Shown piece after piece: positions 1 through 11,399 of a DNA stretch of 64,000 nucleotides. Below the pieces are notes generated by a model. It was not told the DNA's origin. It did no database searches and worked only from the letters and a program-made list of their open reading frames with translations. Position 1 is the first letter of the stretch. Each line of letters starts with the position of its first letter. The DNA comes from Erythrocercus mccallii (lineage: Eukaryota; Chordata; Aves; Passeriformes; Dicruridae). The stretch spans positions 99,443-163,442 of the forward strand of contig VZRG01000371.1 in assembly GCA_013397435.1 (NCBI GenBank). Direction: 5' to 3'. A program made the position numbers and the translations under genes.

Positions 1-1502
1 TTTTATATGAAATCCATAAAGAGAAGAGAATAAGTCAAAGAATAAGTCATGGCTTTGCTCAGACTAGAAACCTTGACAAAGATGCCCAACTCTCCACAAC
101 AGATAAACCAGTTCCCAGTGTAACAACTTCCCATCCTGTTTCTTAAAATATATATAGCATTTTGCCTGAAATCTTGGTTAATAAACAAATCACAAAACTT
201 CACAGTTGATGGAGATAATGTGTAATTTGAAGAAAAGCAGGGTCCCTTTTATTTTTATAACTTACAGATGTATTTGGAAGAAAATGCAGCTCAGCATATA
301 TCTTCTAATATGAGATAATCATCTGTAGTAGCATAAGATGAAATGGAAAGCAAGTATCCCTGAGACACAGATTTGGTTCTTGTGTCTATGAAAAGAGTGT
401 TCAGGAAGTTTCCAGACATGGGAAATCATTCTTCCTAAAACTGAAGTGACTATCTGATTTGAAACTATATACTACATACATTAATTCCTGAAATTAAACT
501 AGTTACTGTTGTGTCCCAAGCTCTTATACAATTTTATGCAGTTATCTCACATTACTAATCCATAGTTTTAAGATGCAAAAAATTCAGAAAAAGAGATGAC
601 ATCATAATCAAATGATAGTGAATAAAAATCCAGTCTGTAAAATGAAACAATCCTTGACAGCTTAATTGACCTGTGGCCAGTATGTTGGTTTAATGAACTC
701 GGTAAACTCAGCTAACGAAGTTATTATGGAGTTACTGCTATGAAAATTGCTGTGTCATGAATACTTCTCTGTCAGTCCAGGCTGGCTTGATGAGACCTGC
801 TTGGCAAGGTGGTAATTAAATCCTGATAGGCAACAACTGACCAGGAATCTCCTTGGGGCAATGGGCTGGCTGAGGCCTCAGCAGTCAGGGGGTTGCAGGA
901 CTGGAGCAGTGGCTTGAAGGCTGACATGGAATTTGAGTGTTAGGAGAAGAGGATGTAAACAGAGTGAAGCCTGACAGAAATATGGTCAGTGAGGGATGGT
1001 AAGTGTCTTTATTGAGGGAGAAGAGCACAAAAGTCAAGTATGGATTCAGGAGAAAGGTGCATGGAGGGTGGTGTTTCAGGTGGATGAAGAAGTCACCCAC
1101 TGAATCTATGAGGATCCCAGAGGGGAGCTGGTGGGATGGAGTGAGTCCCATGCTCTGGAAATGTTCTTTGCAATTCTAGGTGCATTTTTCCACCTGGGGA
1201 GAGAAAGTGTCACAAAGTATCTCTGAGAAACTGAATCCTGAGCTTTCACATGTGGTGGATACATAGTCATGAGTCCATAACATGGACAGGGAGTCATCTC
1301 CAACCAGTTTTTACACCTCAAAGTCAAAGATTGGAACACTTGAGCTGAGAAGTGTAGGATAAAGAAGAAATGTGACTAGATGCAGACATCAAAAACAGTC
1401 CATTGGCAAAAATTTGCGTAATCCTTCCAGAGCCCCAGAATGCTGTGAAGGAAGGTGTCTTGGTTTGGGAAGACAGGTAGGTAAGGAGAAAACGACTTAA
1501 TA
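1..1502. other. Non-coding DNA, no gene seen
   Basis: I see no coding exon, RNA gene or recognisable repeat here. The open frames are short (88 codons at most) and overlap on opposite strands without family resemblance. A short direct repeat of gaataagtca occurs near positions 27-48. The part from about 860 to 1340 is less AT-rich than its surroundings but has no repeat signature I can name. Confidence 0.6.
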
Positions 1503-1932
1503 ACAGAATCATAGAATTATTTGGGTTGAAGGGAACTTTAAAAATCATCTAGTTCAAATCCCCTGCCATGGGCATGATACCTTCCACTAGATCAGGTTGC
1601 TCAAAACCTCATCCAGCCTGGCCTTGAACACTTCCAGGGAACGGGCATCCACAACTTCTCTGTGTCAGTGTCCCACCACTCTCAGAGTAAAGAATTTCAT
1701 CCTAATTTCTAATCTAAACCTACTGTGAGTTTGAAGTCATTCCTCTTGTCCTATCACTACATGTCATTGCAAAAAGTCCCTCTCTCTCTTTCTTGTAGGC
1801 TCCCTTCAGGTACCGGAAGGTTTCTACTGAGTCTCACCAGAGCCTTCTCTAGACTGAGCAACTGCAGCTCTTCATGGGAGAGCTGCTCCAGCCCTCTGAT
1901 CATCTCTGTGGCCCTCCTATGGGGATCTAGTG
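1503..1932 (-). mobile_element. CR1 LINE fragment, 5'-truncated, 3' end intact
   Basis: This is a non-LTR retrotransposon fragment of the avian CR1 family, inserted antisense to the given strand. The plus strand opens with the reverse complement of the CR1 3' terminus (agaatcatagaattatttgg), followed by the usual 'gggaac...aaaatcatctagttcaaatccc' stretch and the 'ccttccactagatcaggttgctcaaaacc' type sequence. The minus strand encodes a decayed end of the ORF2 protein, including RRATEMIRGLEQLSHEE followed by a degraded version of the region that normally reads L-x-L-F-S-L-E-K-R-R-L. The frame is broken before the C-terminus. Similarity fades near 1930, well short of the reverse transcriptase core, so it is a typical 5'-truncated dead copy. 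Confidence 0.93.
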
Positions 1933-4900
1933 TGAAGTTCAGGCTTCCCTGCCTGTGCTGCTGACCTATGGGATTTGCTTTGTTTTTTCTTGCCCACAGT
2001 ACATAGCACAGCACTTACAGCTCTGTCAGCAGTCACTGGCCAGCCTTGCGTGCCAGGAGGAAAGACCCTCCCATGCATTTGTGACCTCTGGGTTTGATTA
2101 TTATCTGCAGGAATGAGATGACTAAGTTAAAAATTTCTCACCTGGTTCATAATGCAGCAGCTGAAGGACACAGGCTGCTGAGAAGAGGGGATCCATAACA
2201 TCCTGCTCTCTGGAGATGGGTCCCTGTGGAAGACATCTTTGGACTAAAACTCTCAGTACCATCAAAGCCCAAGTGACACGTCCTTTTCTTCCACATTGGA
2301 TAGTATTTCACCTGAAGAGAAGAATGTTAAGTCCAGCCATGATTTCCCTTCTTGTTAAGGGCAGGGATTCCTCTTCAGTTGGTCTGTTTCCTGGGTGTTC
2401 ATCTGTAAACTGCGAAAATTACTGTAGGCCTCACTGTTTTTATAGCAAAGAAGACTTTATGCTCCTCTGTGGAGCTACTCTGATTGCAATATCAGACAAA
2501 ATCTCAGAAGCATTTCAAAGCTGGAGAATGTGAAGAAAAAAGAGTTTTTATTCTCTTGATGATACACAAATGTGGTAAAAAATTTGGTCCTACTGAAGAT
2601 GAGGCTGGGTGCATGTGTACCTACATTAGCAATTAGCTGTTTCCTGCTATGTGCTGGACTGAGCCAGCAACTCCCTCCTAAAAAGACCTAGAAATAATTT
2701 GACATGATAATTTGTTCCAGGGTCTGTTCCTGGATCCAACCCATGTCAAGACTGACTCCTTGCATCTAGGACATTCCTCCCACATTATCCCATGTGGTAA
2801 TGCAACACATATCCTTGGTGTCATGCTGTGAAAAACACAGCTGTGCCAGACTACATTCAGCACAACCCTCTCATTATTCTAGGCATTGCAAACTGGAATA
2901 TCATGATGAATAGTATATCCTTGACACAAAGGAATCCCCATAGAAGGGGATGCTTTTACTTTATAGCTGCAGCCATTACATCCTGGGAAGAATGGTGAGT
3001 TCAGTGCTGGTTGTCCTCTGGAGCCAGTAAATACCAGAATTTCTTAGTCATTAACATGGAAGAGATGGTTGTGAGACCATTTGTGAGGTCACCTTATCAG
3101 GAGAAAAATATTGTCATCTCTTGGTAAGACCATTGGCTTGGTATAGAGAGAGAGGAGACCTCTTCAAGTTCACAGCTGATGAAAAGTAACAGGAGAATAA
3201 AAAAGCATCAGTCAGAAATATCTAATGACTTTGCTTTGTAGAATTAATCAGAGAAAAGTTGTTTTCCATAAAAGTTTCCCCATGTATTCTTTCACTAATT
3301 TGGTGAAAAAGAAGCATAAAATAGTCTATTTTCAACCACCCAGCTTCTTTTATTAATCAGCCAGAACATACTGCCTCCTCATCACTATCCAGCTAAGGAT
3401 AACATGTAACTGCTTTTAGGAATTGTAAAATAAGCTCAATGATCATTCTTTTTTTTTTTTCCTGAAAAAAAATGTGCCACAGTTTCAAGGTGAGTTTTGG
3501 GAAAACTGGTGGGTGTTTATAGCAGTAAAATAACATCTTGCAATTAAATTTCAAAATCTCTTCCCCAGGAGATATAAACTCCATATCTTTGTGCATATGT
3601 ATGTACATATTTAGGGACTGCTTCACTCATCAGAGAAAGAGCCAGTGTTGGGAGGCTGGAACATGGCAGCTGCTCAGTAGCTGATGCTCTCACATTTTAG
3701 AAGAGGATTTAGGAATAACACCCTCAAGAAGCATTAGAATTAGATGTCAGAAGAATTCTGTGTCAAGCATAGAAGCTCACTTGCATCCTGTCAGAGACTA
3801 CTGGTAGCTCACCTGCCATACAGAATTGTAGCAAGTGGGTAAGAATTGATCACATCAACATCATTTTCCATTTCTTTTTGTTGTGTTTTCTCTCTTCCAA
3901 ATATAGATGTGCCCTTTCTGCTTACAGTCAGTTTCACACACATTATTCTCTGAATTTCTGTGGATGTTCTTATACTGGTTTTATATGAATTCCAATGTAA
4001 AATATATTCTTTCACCATAGAGTTTATTTTCTTGACAATATTCTTCCTGGCAATAAAATTTCATCCAGTACAGTTTATAGTGATTATTCTAATACTTTTC
4101 CAGCTGACAACAGCCAGGACCGTACCTCTGCAACCATGCTAAGGCTGGCCTATTTGTGTAATTATGCTCAGGGAATGCAAGTCCATCCACTTCATTGAAA
4201 ACATTGTAAACATTTTTTTCCTTATTTAATGTCAGAGTTGTATGTTTTAGATTATATATTAAAACTTGCATAGTTACTAGACTCTTATGGCACAGAGCAC
4301 AGGCCAGGCAGAGTTTGCAAATTTCATTTACATGTTTTGTGTTTAGTTTTTGGATGTTCTAGTAGTTTTTATTGTTTTAAAACATTGGCAAAAGTACAGA
4401 CAACAGTATCAAAGCCCTAAAGGTTAGAAAATGCAGCCAAATGCATAAAGGACTCTTACCCAACCAACAAGACACTTAGGGAATATATTGGCTAACAAAG
4501 AAAATGAGCAAAACTTTTTGTATTTTCCCACAAGCTGAACTGATTTTCACTGCAGTCCTTGTGGTTATCACTTACTCTCAGACACAAAAATGGAGCTACA
4601 CCCCTGCATATGTAAATAAAGAATTATTTTTAAATTAGAAGGGAAGGAATAAAGTTAAAAAAAATGTAGAAGGGTGAGAAAAGAGGAGGGTTGTAACAGT
4701 ACCAAATAACTACAAAGCAAGGTGTATAAGCATCTTAATGCTAATGAATATAATCTTTAAAAGTTGCATGCTGTCATTTTTGTCTACAGCTCCAGTGAAA
4801 TGAGAAGTAAGGAAACTTGGATATGCAGCTGCATTCAGAGCTCTGAAGAAGGAAGCTGGGTAGATTTCTAGGAATGCTGGAACAGAGAACTTAAGTAAAT

Positions 4901-6308
4901 ATGTTTCCTAAAGATAGACTTTATTTTGATTTTGGAAACTAAACCAAATTCCTCTTAAGCAGATTTTTTTTAAGGTTTTTGTTTTGTTTTGCTAAAGAGA
5001 AAGTTCTAACGTCAAGAACTTGAGGATAATATGAAAAATCTTAATGTAGCAGGTGTATAATTTAATATATGGCTTATTAAATTTTTCTACATTTTATTTT
5101 CATACGGTGTGAACACTGTGGTATGTAGCCATTAGCTGAGTGTTCTCTTTGCTTCCCCTTCTTTGTAGTATTCTGCAAGAAGTTGTATGACAAGTCACAC
5201 TATGGGGATGACTGGCTAAGGCATCAAAAGCAATCTTGCCTGAAGCTCATTTCTATATTGCATAAGATTTGAATAATACCAAATGTTTACCCTTATAATG
5301 CAGTCCTTGTTCTTTTTAAGCTGCCATTGACTGGTGCTGTGAATGACCAGTTTAGGACCACATTTGCCTTCATTTATGTCAAGAGCAAGATTGGAATCAA
5401 AGAAAGCTGATTGAGATCCTCAGATGTAAGGTTGCATGTGCATGCATTGCCATTAGTTTAAGGATAGACTTTATAAAAATCATTTTTGGATGCAAAGGCT
5501 TTGGAAACAAACACAAAGTGAATAAATTTTTTTCCTTGCCACAGATCAGTGTAAAAGTATGTTTCTGTGAAAAAATCCTTCATACTATGATGTGGCTGAT
5601 ACAAACCTGACAGTAATACTGTCTGGGGGCTGTTTCAGGAAAAGCAAAAATGGTTTTGTTGTTACTTATAAAGGACTTCAAAATGAGCAAGTAAAGGACT
5701 GGTTTGATTATCTTATTGGTGAAATTTTGCATCAGAGGACTTTGTATTAGTTGTTCTGTCAATAATGTCTTAGTCTGAATGGCAAAATCAAGAATGTGTT
5801 TTTTTAAAAAGTTACCTTATGCTTAAACCCATCAGTTTTAGCCTTTTAGATACTTTTCCTTGGTTTGGGGGTGAGAGGAGGTTATTAGCAAGTCAGTCAC
5901 CTGATCTGGATACTTGCAGCACATTTGTTTCTTTCCTCACTATGTACTTTTGAGTTTTGTCTAGAAAAAGGGTGGACTACAGGAAATATGCTTTTTCAGA
6001 GGAGAGCTGTATTTATATGATATGAAGCCACAGGTTTTGATGCTGTTACTGTTTTTGAGTTGAGAGAAGTTTTCATGAAGAATATTTATTGCAATATTAT
6101 GTTATGAGTTTCTGTGGTGGTGTTATGAACAGTAATTTCATGCCTTTGTAAGATTATTTCTGATTCTTTACATGCTGTAACAAGCTTTCTTTCTTTTACT
6201 TCTCTCTGAAAATTTGTGAGTAAATATATATTTCAAATTTATGGAACTGGTGAGTTTCTATAAAAATGCAGAACTTCCTTATATAAGTGAGAAGAGTAAA
6301 GGAAAAAA
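1933..6308. other. Non-coding AT-rich DNA, no gene seen
   Basis: I recognise no exon or named repeat in these 4.4 kb. The best open frame is 105 codons (2216-2533, plus) and has no recognisable motif. A T-run lies near 3450-3461 and a T/G-rich tract near 4965-4990. The stretch at about 2380-2440 faintly recalls the core of a MIR element but is too short and diverged to call. Confidence 0.6.
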
Positions 6309-6678
6309 ACATAGAAAATAGAGTTGGCAGAGGTTTATGGAGGTTATTGTAGTCTATATTCCGCCTCAAGAATTCAACTCTGCTTTTGCCATCTCGGCAA
6401 ACATTTGTCTAATTCCTCCTTAGAAGCTCACAGTGACAGAGATTTCACAATCACCTAAGGCAATCTTTTCCCACGCCTAGTGATTCTTGCAGATAAAGGG
6501 GTTTTTCTGATATCCAACCTGAATTTCTGTAGCTGTAATTTGAGTGTACTTCTTCTTGTCCTCTTTCCAAGGACATGAAGAAGAGATTACTCCTTTGCTC
6601 TTTGCGGCAGCTCTTTCTGTACTTATAGACTGTTATCAGGTCTTCTTTTCTGTAGACTAAACAAACCAAATTCGTTTT
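6309..6678 (-). mobile_element. Old, diverged CR1 LINE fragment
   Basis: An older CR1 copy, antisense to the given strand. Recognisable blocks on the plus strand, in order, are acatagaaaatagagttggc (3' terminus), 'gagatttcacaatcacctaaggcaatc' (the 'dead end' of the 3' part), 'cttcttgtcctctttcc', and 'actgttatcaggtcttcttttctgtagactaaacaaacc', which is the reverse complement of a well-conserved CR1 ORF2 C-terminal segment. Many substitutions and small gaps separate it from the copies at 1.5, 7.3 and 51.8 kb, so it belongs to an earlier burst. No open frame of the ORF2 product survives. Confidence 0.85.
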
Positions 6679-7326
6679 CAATTACAGTTTAATGTTACTT
6701 AGCTGTCTGTAAGATGTAATGTGGAAGAAGCATTTGCAAAATACACAGTGTTAGGACAGTTAAAATTTCAGAAGACACACATGAAGTGTGCTTAGCTCTG
6801 CATTTCATGTGCTTCTGTCCAATTTATTTTGTAAATTTAAATTTAGAGCTTTGTCTCACGGTTATTTACAAGTATCCAGACTCCACTCCAGAGCTGAGTT
6901 CAGGTTCCAACAACCCATGTAACCAACAGAGTACTTTATTAAAGTGTTTTAACTGAGGTTAGCTTTTTCCTAAGGTCAGTTAAAACTGACAATTAGAACT
7001 ATCAGAAAGTCATTAACAGTGCCTTAACAAAGGTCTATGTCTGTAAAGGAAGATTCTGTAGTTCAACTTCATAGGATGTTGATCTTAGAAAAAAATAAGA
7101 TAGTTCTTTCTACTGATATATTATTTACCCAGCTGGGGATTTTGTTTGTTTGGTTGGGTTTTTTTTTTGTTTTTTAAAATTTTTTTCCTGAAAGGAATGA
7201 GGGGATTCATAACAAAACTGATAAATAACATTTAATTTGAAAAGAATAAGTGAGTAATCTTGTTAACTATTTCTAAATTCTTTCATATTCATGAAGATCT
7301 CAGAAATTGTTATTTCTGACATTTCT
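6679..7326. other. Non-coding spacer between two CR1 copies, T-rich tract
   Basis: No gene seen. A T/G-rich low-complexity tract lies at about 7139-7188, with runs of eight to ten T. No target-site duplication shared with the adjacent CR1 copies could be recognised by eye. Confidence 0.6.
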
Positions 7327-8036
7327 CATAGAACCACAGAAACATGGAATATGCTGAGTTGAAAGAACCCATCAGGATCATCAAGTCCATCTCCTGGGAC
7401 TACACAGGACACTTCAAGAATCGCACCATATGCCTGTGGGTGTTGTCCAAACTCTTGAACTCTGTCAGGCTTGGTGCCATAACCATTTCCCTGGGGAGCC
7501 TGTTCCAGTCCCCAGCCACCCTCTGGGTGAAAAACCTCTTCCTAACCCTTCCCTGACTCAGCTTCAGGCCGTTTCCTCAGGTCCTGTCACTGGTCAGGAG
7601 AGTGAAGAGATCAGTACCTGCCCCTCTGCTTCCCCTCACAAGGAAGTTGTAACTGCAGTGAGGGCTCCCCTCAGTCTCCTCCAGGCTGAACAGACCCAGT
7701 GCCCTCAGCTGCTCCTCATATGGCTTCTCCTCTTAACCTTTCACCATCCTCACTGCCATCTTTTGGACATTTTCTGATAGCTCTCTGTCTTTCTTACATT
7801 GTGGCACCCAAAACTGCCCCCAGCACTGGAGGTGAGGCTGCCCCAGAGCAGAGCAGAGCAGGACAATCCCCTCCCTTGCCCAGCTGGCGATGCTGTGCCT
7901 GATGTCCCCCAGGACAGGGTTGGCCCTCCTGGCTGCCAGGGCTCTGCTCATTCATATCCAACTTTCCACTAACCAGGTACCCCAGATCCCTTTCCATAGT
8001 ACTTATCTGCAGCCTCTCATTCCCCAGTCTCATGAT
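7327..8036 (-). mobile_element. CR1 LINE fragment, longest copy in the window
   Basis: This CR1 copy of about 710 bp is antisense to the given strand. The plus strand begins with the CR1 3' terminus (catagaaccacagaaacatgg) and runs through the 3' untranslated part into the C-terminal third of ORF2. Two minus-strand frames carry ORF2 remnants. One, at about 7966-8036, has the E-R-D-L-G-Y-L-V and K-L-D-M block. The other, at about 7733-7951, has A-R-R-A-N-P-V-L-G-D-I, the S-A-L-G-Q-P-H-L-Q block and C-K-K-D-R-E-L. The switch between frames near 7945 is a frameshift, and further stops follow. ORF2 is an endonuclease/reverse transcriptase, but the catalytic domains are absent here (5' truncation), so the element is dead. 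It keeps higher GC than its flanks. Confidence 0.95.
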
Positions 8037-8392
8037 TCTTAGCATTTAAGGTTATCTGGGTTTTGTATGAAAGAAAAGATTAGCTAATCACTTCATCACT
8101 AGTGTCCAAGTGCTGTTCTTTAAACTTTCTCTTTCTTTTTTAACATGTACAATAAAGGGCTTATGCAGTTCTTTGTTTAAAAGGACAGAAAGGACTGACA
8201 GAGTGGTAAGTTTATATGGCTTCAGGTAAAATAATCTGGAAAATGTATTAATCTTGATTTGCACAAAATATTATTTGAAAATGATTTATCTAAGACCATG
8301 TTATCTAATCTATATGGACAGATAGGGAACTGGTTTGACAGGGGAGAGAAAAGACAATTTATAAAGTGATATGACTTGTCCACCTTGATGAT

Positions 8393-8427
8393 ACAAAAAA
8401 AAACCAACAAAAAACCCCCCAAAACCA
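8393..8427. repeat. A/C-rich low-complexity tract
   Basis: The sequence is A9, then ccaac, A6, C6 and A4. It resembles a decayed A-rich retroposon tail but I see no element body upstream. Confidence 0.7.
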
Positions 8428-11383
8428 GAAGAGTGTGGAGTGAGAAAATGCTCTTACTTTTGTGCTTTGCATCAGTGATAAACAGGCTGGAATTCTACCT
8501 TCAGATTTGGTACTGGATGTGGAAGAAGAGTGTAAAAAAAGGAAGCAGGACTGGAAAAAAATCATAGCATACAGTAAATTTTAGTGGTGACTTGACTGGT
8601 GCATAGGCATGTTCAGAAAACAGCAGATTTAGGTTTAGATTCTAAAGACTCTTTAGAAGAAAATATGAAAATGCTTTCAAATCAAAGTTAAATTCAAGGC
8701 AAATTCAATACAAATTCAAACAGGAAAGGAGTCACGTGTCTTTTGAAATGTGGTAGAAACAACTGAGATCAGGTACAATAGAAGTGATAGGCTTTCCATC
8801 TCATCATATCAACAGATGAAGACAACCTGTTGTCCTGGGAGAAGTGTTTCAGCAAAGCACAAGTATCTACGCTCTGCTGGGGGACAGCAGGGTGACATGG
8901 AAGGGCTTCCAGAATTCAGGCAGTGAGAACAGATCCCTGTGGCTTTTGTTTTTCAGTCATAGCACTTGGCACTGAGCTTTAAACTCTGAGTTATGAAGGA
9001 TATGACTAGTAACTTTTCTGTTCAGATACATCAGCTTCTAATTCCCTTCTACAAAAGCAGCAAGTAGGTGTTTATGCTGGTTGCTCGGTGCCAATGGCTT
9101 GTCTTTCACCTTATTCACACAACCACAGTTTTGAATTCTTCCATTATTTTGTGAACAGCCTTGCTGAGAACTGGCAAAAAGATTTTGGACAGAGAAAATT
9201 CAAGGAGAGATGAGCTGTTTCTCCAAGTTCAGCTGTCAGGCTTGCAGGAATTTGCTGCATACTTCTGTGCACTTGAAGAATGGTTGGTCAGCTGGTGTCA
9301 CCCACCAGATTCCTCTCTGGGAGGAATTCCAGTGTAAGGAGCAAAGAACCACTTCAAAGTAGCCACTGTTTTGTGTGAGGAGGTCTTTTTCCCACTGATG
9401 TGTCCAGTCCTCCAGGCCAAATTTTGTTCAGTTCCTCTTCTAGAAACAAAGCCACTAGCCAAGTGACAGAGATCAAGAAAATGACTTTGTCACCACTCTG
9501 GGCAGATGTTTTAGAAAATTAACTTGGAATCCGTCAAAGATGTAAATGTTTGTGACACTAAAACAGAAACTACAGGGAATACAAATCTGTCTTGCAGACA
9601 ATTCTGTGTTATGCCCATTTGTATAATTTCCTTTGCTGAGATATTTTTTTTCTCCTCTAAGGTGTTGTTCTTTTTCTTTGCAAGATACCATAACCTGGGG
9701 CATTGCCAACACAGATGATTCTGTGTGCTGAACCCCTCTTTTTTAATCTCAGACTTTCCTTGATGCCTAACACATGGTTGCTAGCTCACATCTCTGTTCC
9801 TGAGCAGCCTTGCTAGGGAAAGGAAGCGTAACATGATGCCCACTTCTCTTGCTGAAGTGGCTCTTCAGGACAGGATGCAGCAAAGCTTGGCTCATCCATG
9901 GTGATCACAGACATTTTTCCTGTGTGTTAAGTAAGTCTACAAGATTTGTTTGAGAAAAGAAGTAAGCACTTGCTGGAGTATTCTTTTACCTTCACTGCTG
10001 TCATCTGTCAGGTACCTCCAGCCAGGCAAAGGCACAAGTGTCCCTTGGTCTATCAAGGTGCCAATCCTTTAATGGGCTGCTCATCGTCAAGGCTATGAGG
10101 ATGCTTGTGGTATGTGTTCAGGCCACACAGATCACTGATGAGCTCTTTCATTGCTCAGCACTCTCATATTTCTATTCCATAACTCTGTATTGCACAACAC
10201 AGATTCAGTTCAGGCCATACTTGCCCTGGACACAGAGACCTAACGCACCCGAATCCTTCCTTCTGGGGAATGCTGAGCCCCACATCTGAGGAGGTGGTAA
10301 AGGAGATGGAGCAGCCAGGTCCACATGCATTCCTGACTTCTTCTCTTGCTAGGGCAAATCAACCAGAGGAGACATCCTGGGTAGGAGCAACAGCTCCTCA
10401 CCTAAATGGTCCTCTAGAGACCATTTCTTCAGGGAATGTAAAGCATTTATTTTACCAGCTTTTATTCATCTTGTGAAGTCTGTTTATTGTTAGTATTTTG
10501 CTTTCCCACTTCCACCTAAACTCTATTTCAGGTCTTAGTTTAGTTTTTTCTAAGTAATACTTGAAAAAAATATTAGCTTCTCCAGTTTCTGTTTTGCCTC
10601 CCCTCCCCCTTTTTCATCAGCTCTATTTTCTGCTTTTGATTGTGTTTTGCATTGCAGGAGAAATGAAAGACTGTTTACTGATCCTGTCCCCACCCTTTCC
10701 TTTCCTGTCACAGCTGGTCCTTGAAACTTGTTGGAATAATAGCTCCGCATGTTCTGTTCCCTGTCCCCTCCCCCCGTCTCTTAGAAATGAGGTTTGGTAT
10801 TGTTGAAAGATTCCAGATGAAACTGCCAATGCAGATTATCTCAAACAGACCCCATCGAAAGAAAACTATTTTAATAACTTATAAAAATATAGTTGCTACT
10901 TAATTCTCTATTTGAATAGTGAAGAAGGAGTGAAGGAAGATTTGGATCATCTTGGATGGATGCAGTATATGCTTTCTTCTGTTGAGTAGCCTGGTATTTT
11001 GATGGACTATGTTGAATAAATTCCACTTTTTATCCATATGGAATATTGATGCAAACGGGAACAGACACCTAAGAGAGGAAGCCTTTTGTACCGGGGAGGA
11101 GAGATTCCATTATTTCTCTTTTACTCTGAACATTGAAAGTGGAAGCAGAAGTATAAGCCCCTGGGAGTGTGGGAGGAATGGAGCTATATTAGCAGATAAA
11201 GGGGCTTTATTTTCCAGTTAAACAGAAGGTTCAGGACATGGCGACAGAGCAACAGAACAGATGAGATGGGGTTTTTATAATCGTCTTCAATGTTATACTT
11301 TTTTCATGTGCAATGTTTGCTGAGTAGAATTTTAAAAAAAACATGCAAGCAGCTAAACAAACAGATTTTTGGCATAATTTCAT

Positions 11384-11399
11384 AAAAAAAAAAAAAAAA
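11384..11399 (+). repeat. A16 homopolymer
   Basis: Sixteen consecutive A, then G. No retroposed body or target-site duplication is evident next to it. Confidence 0.9.
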
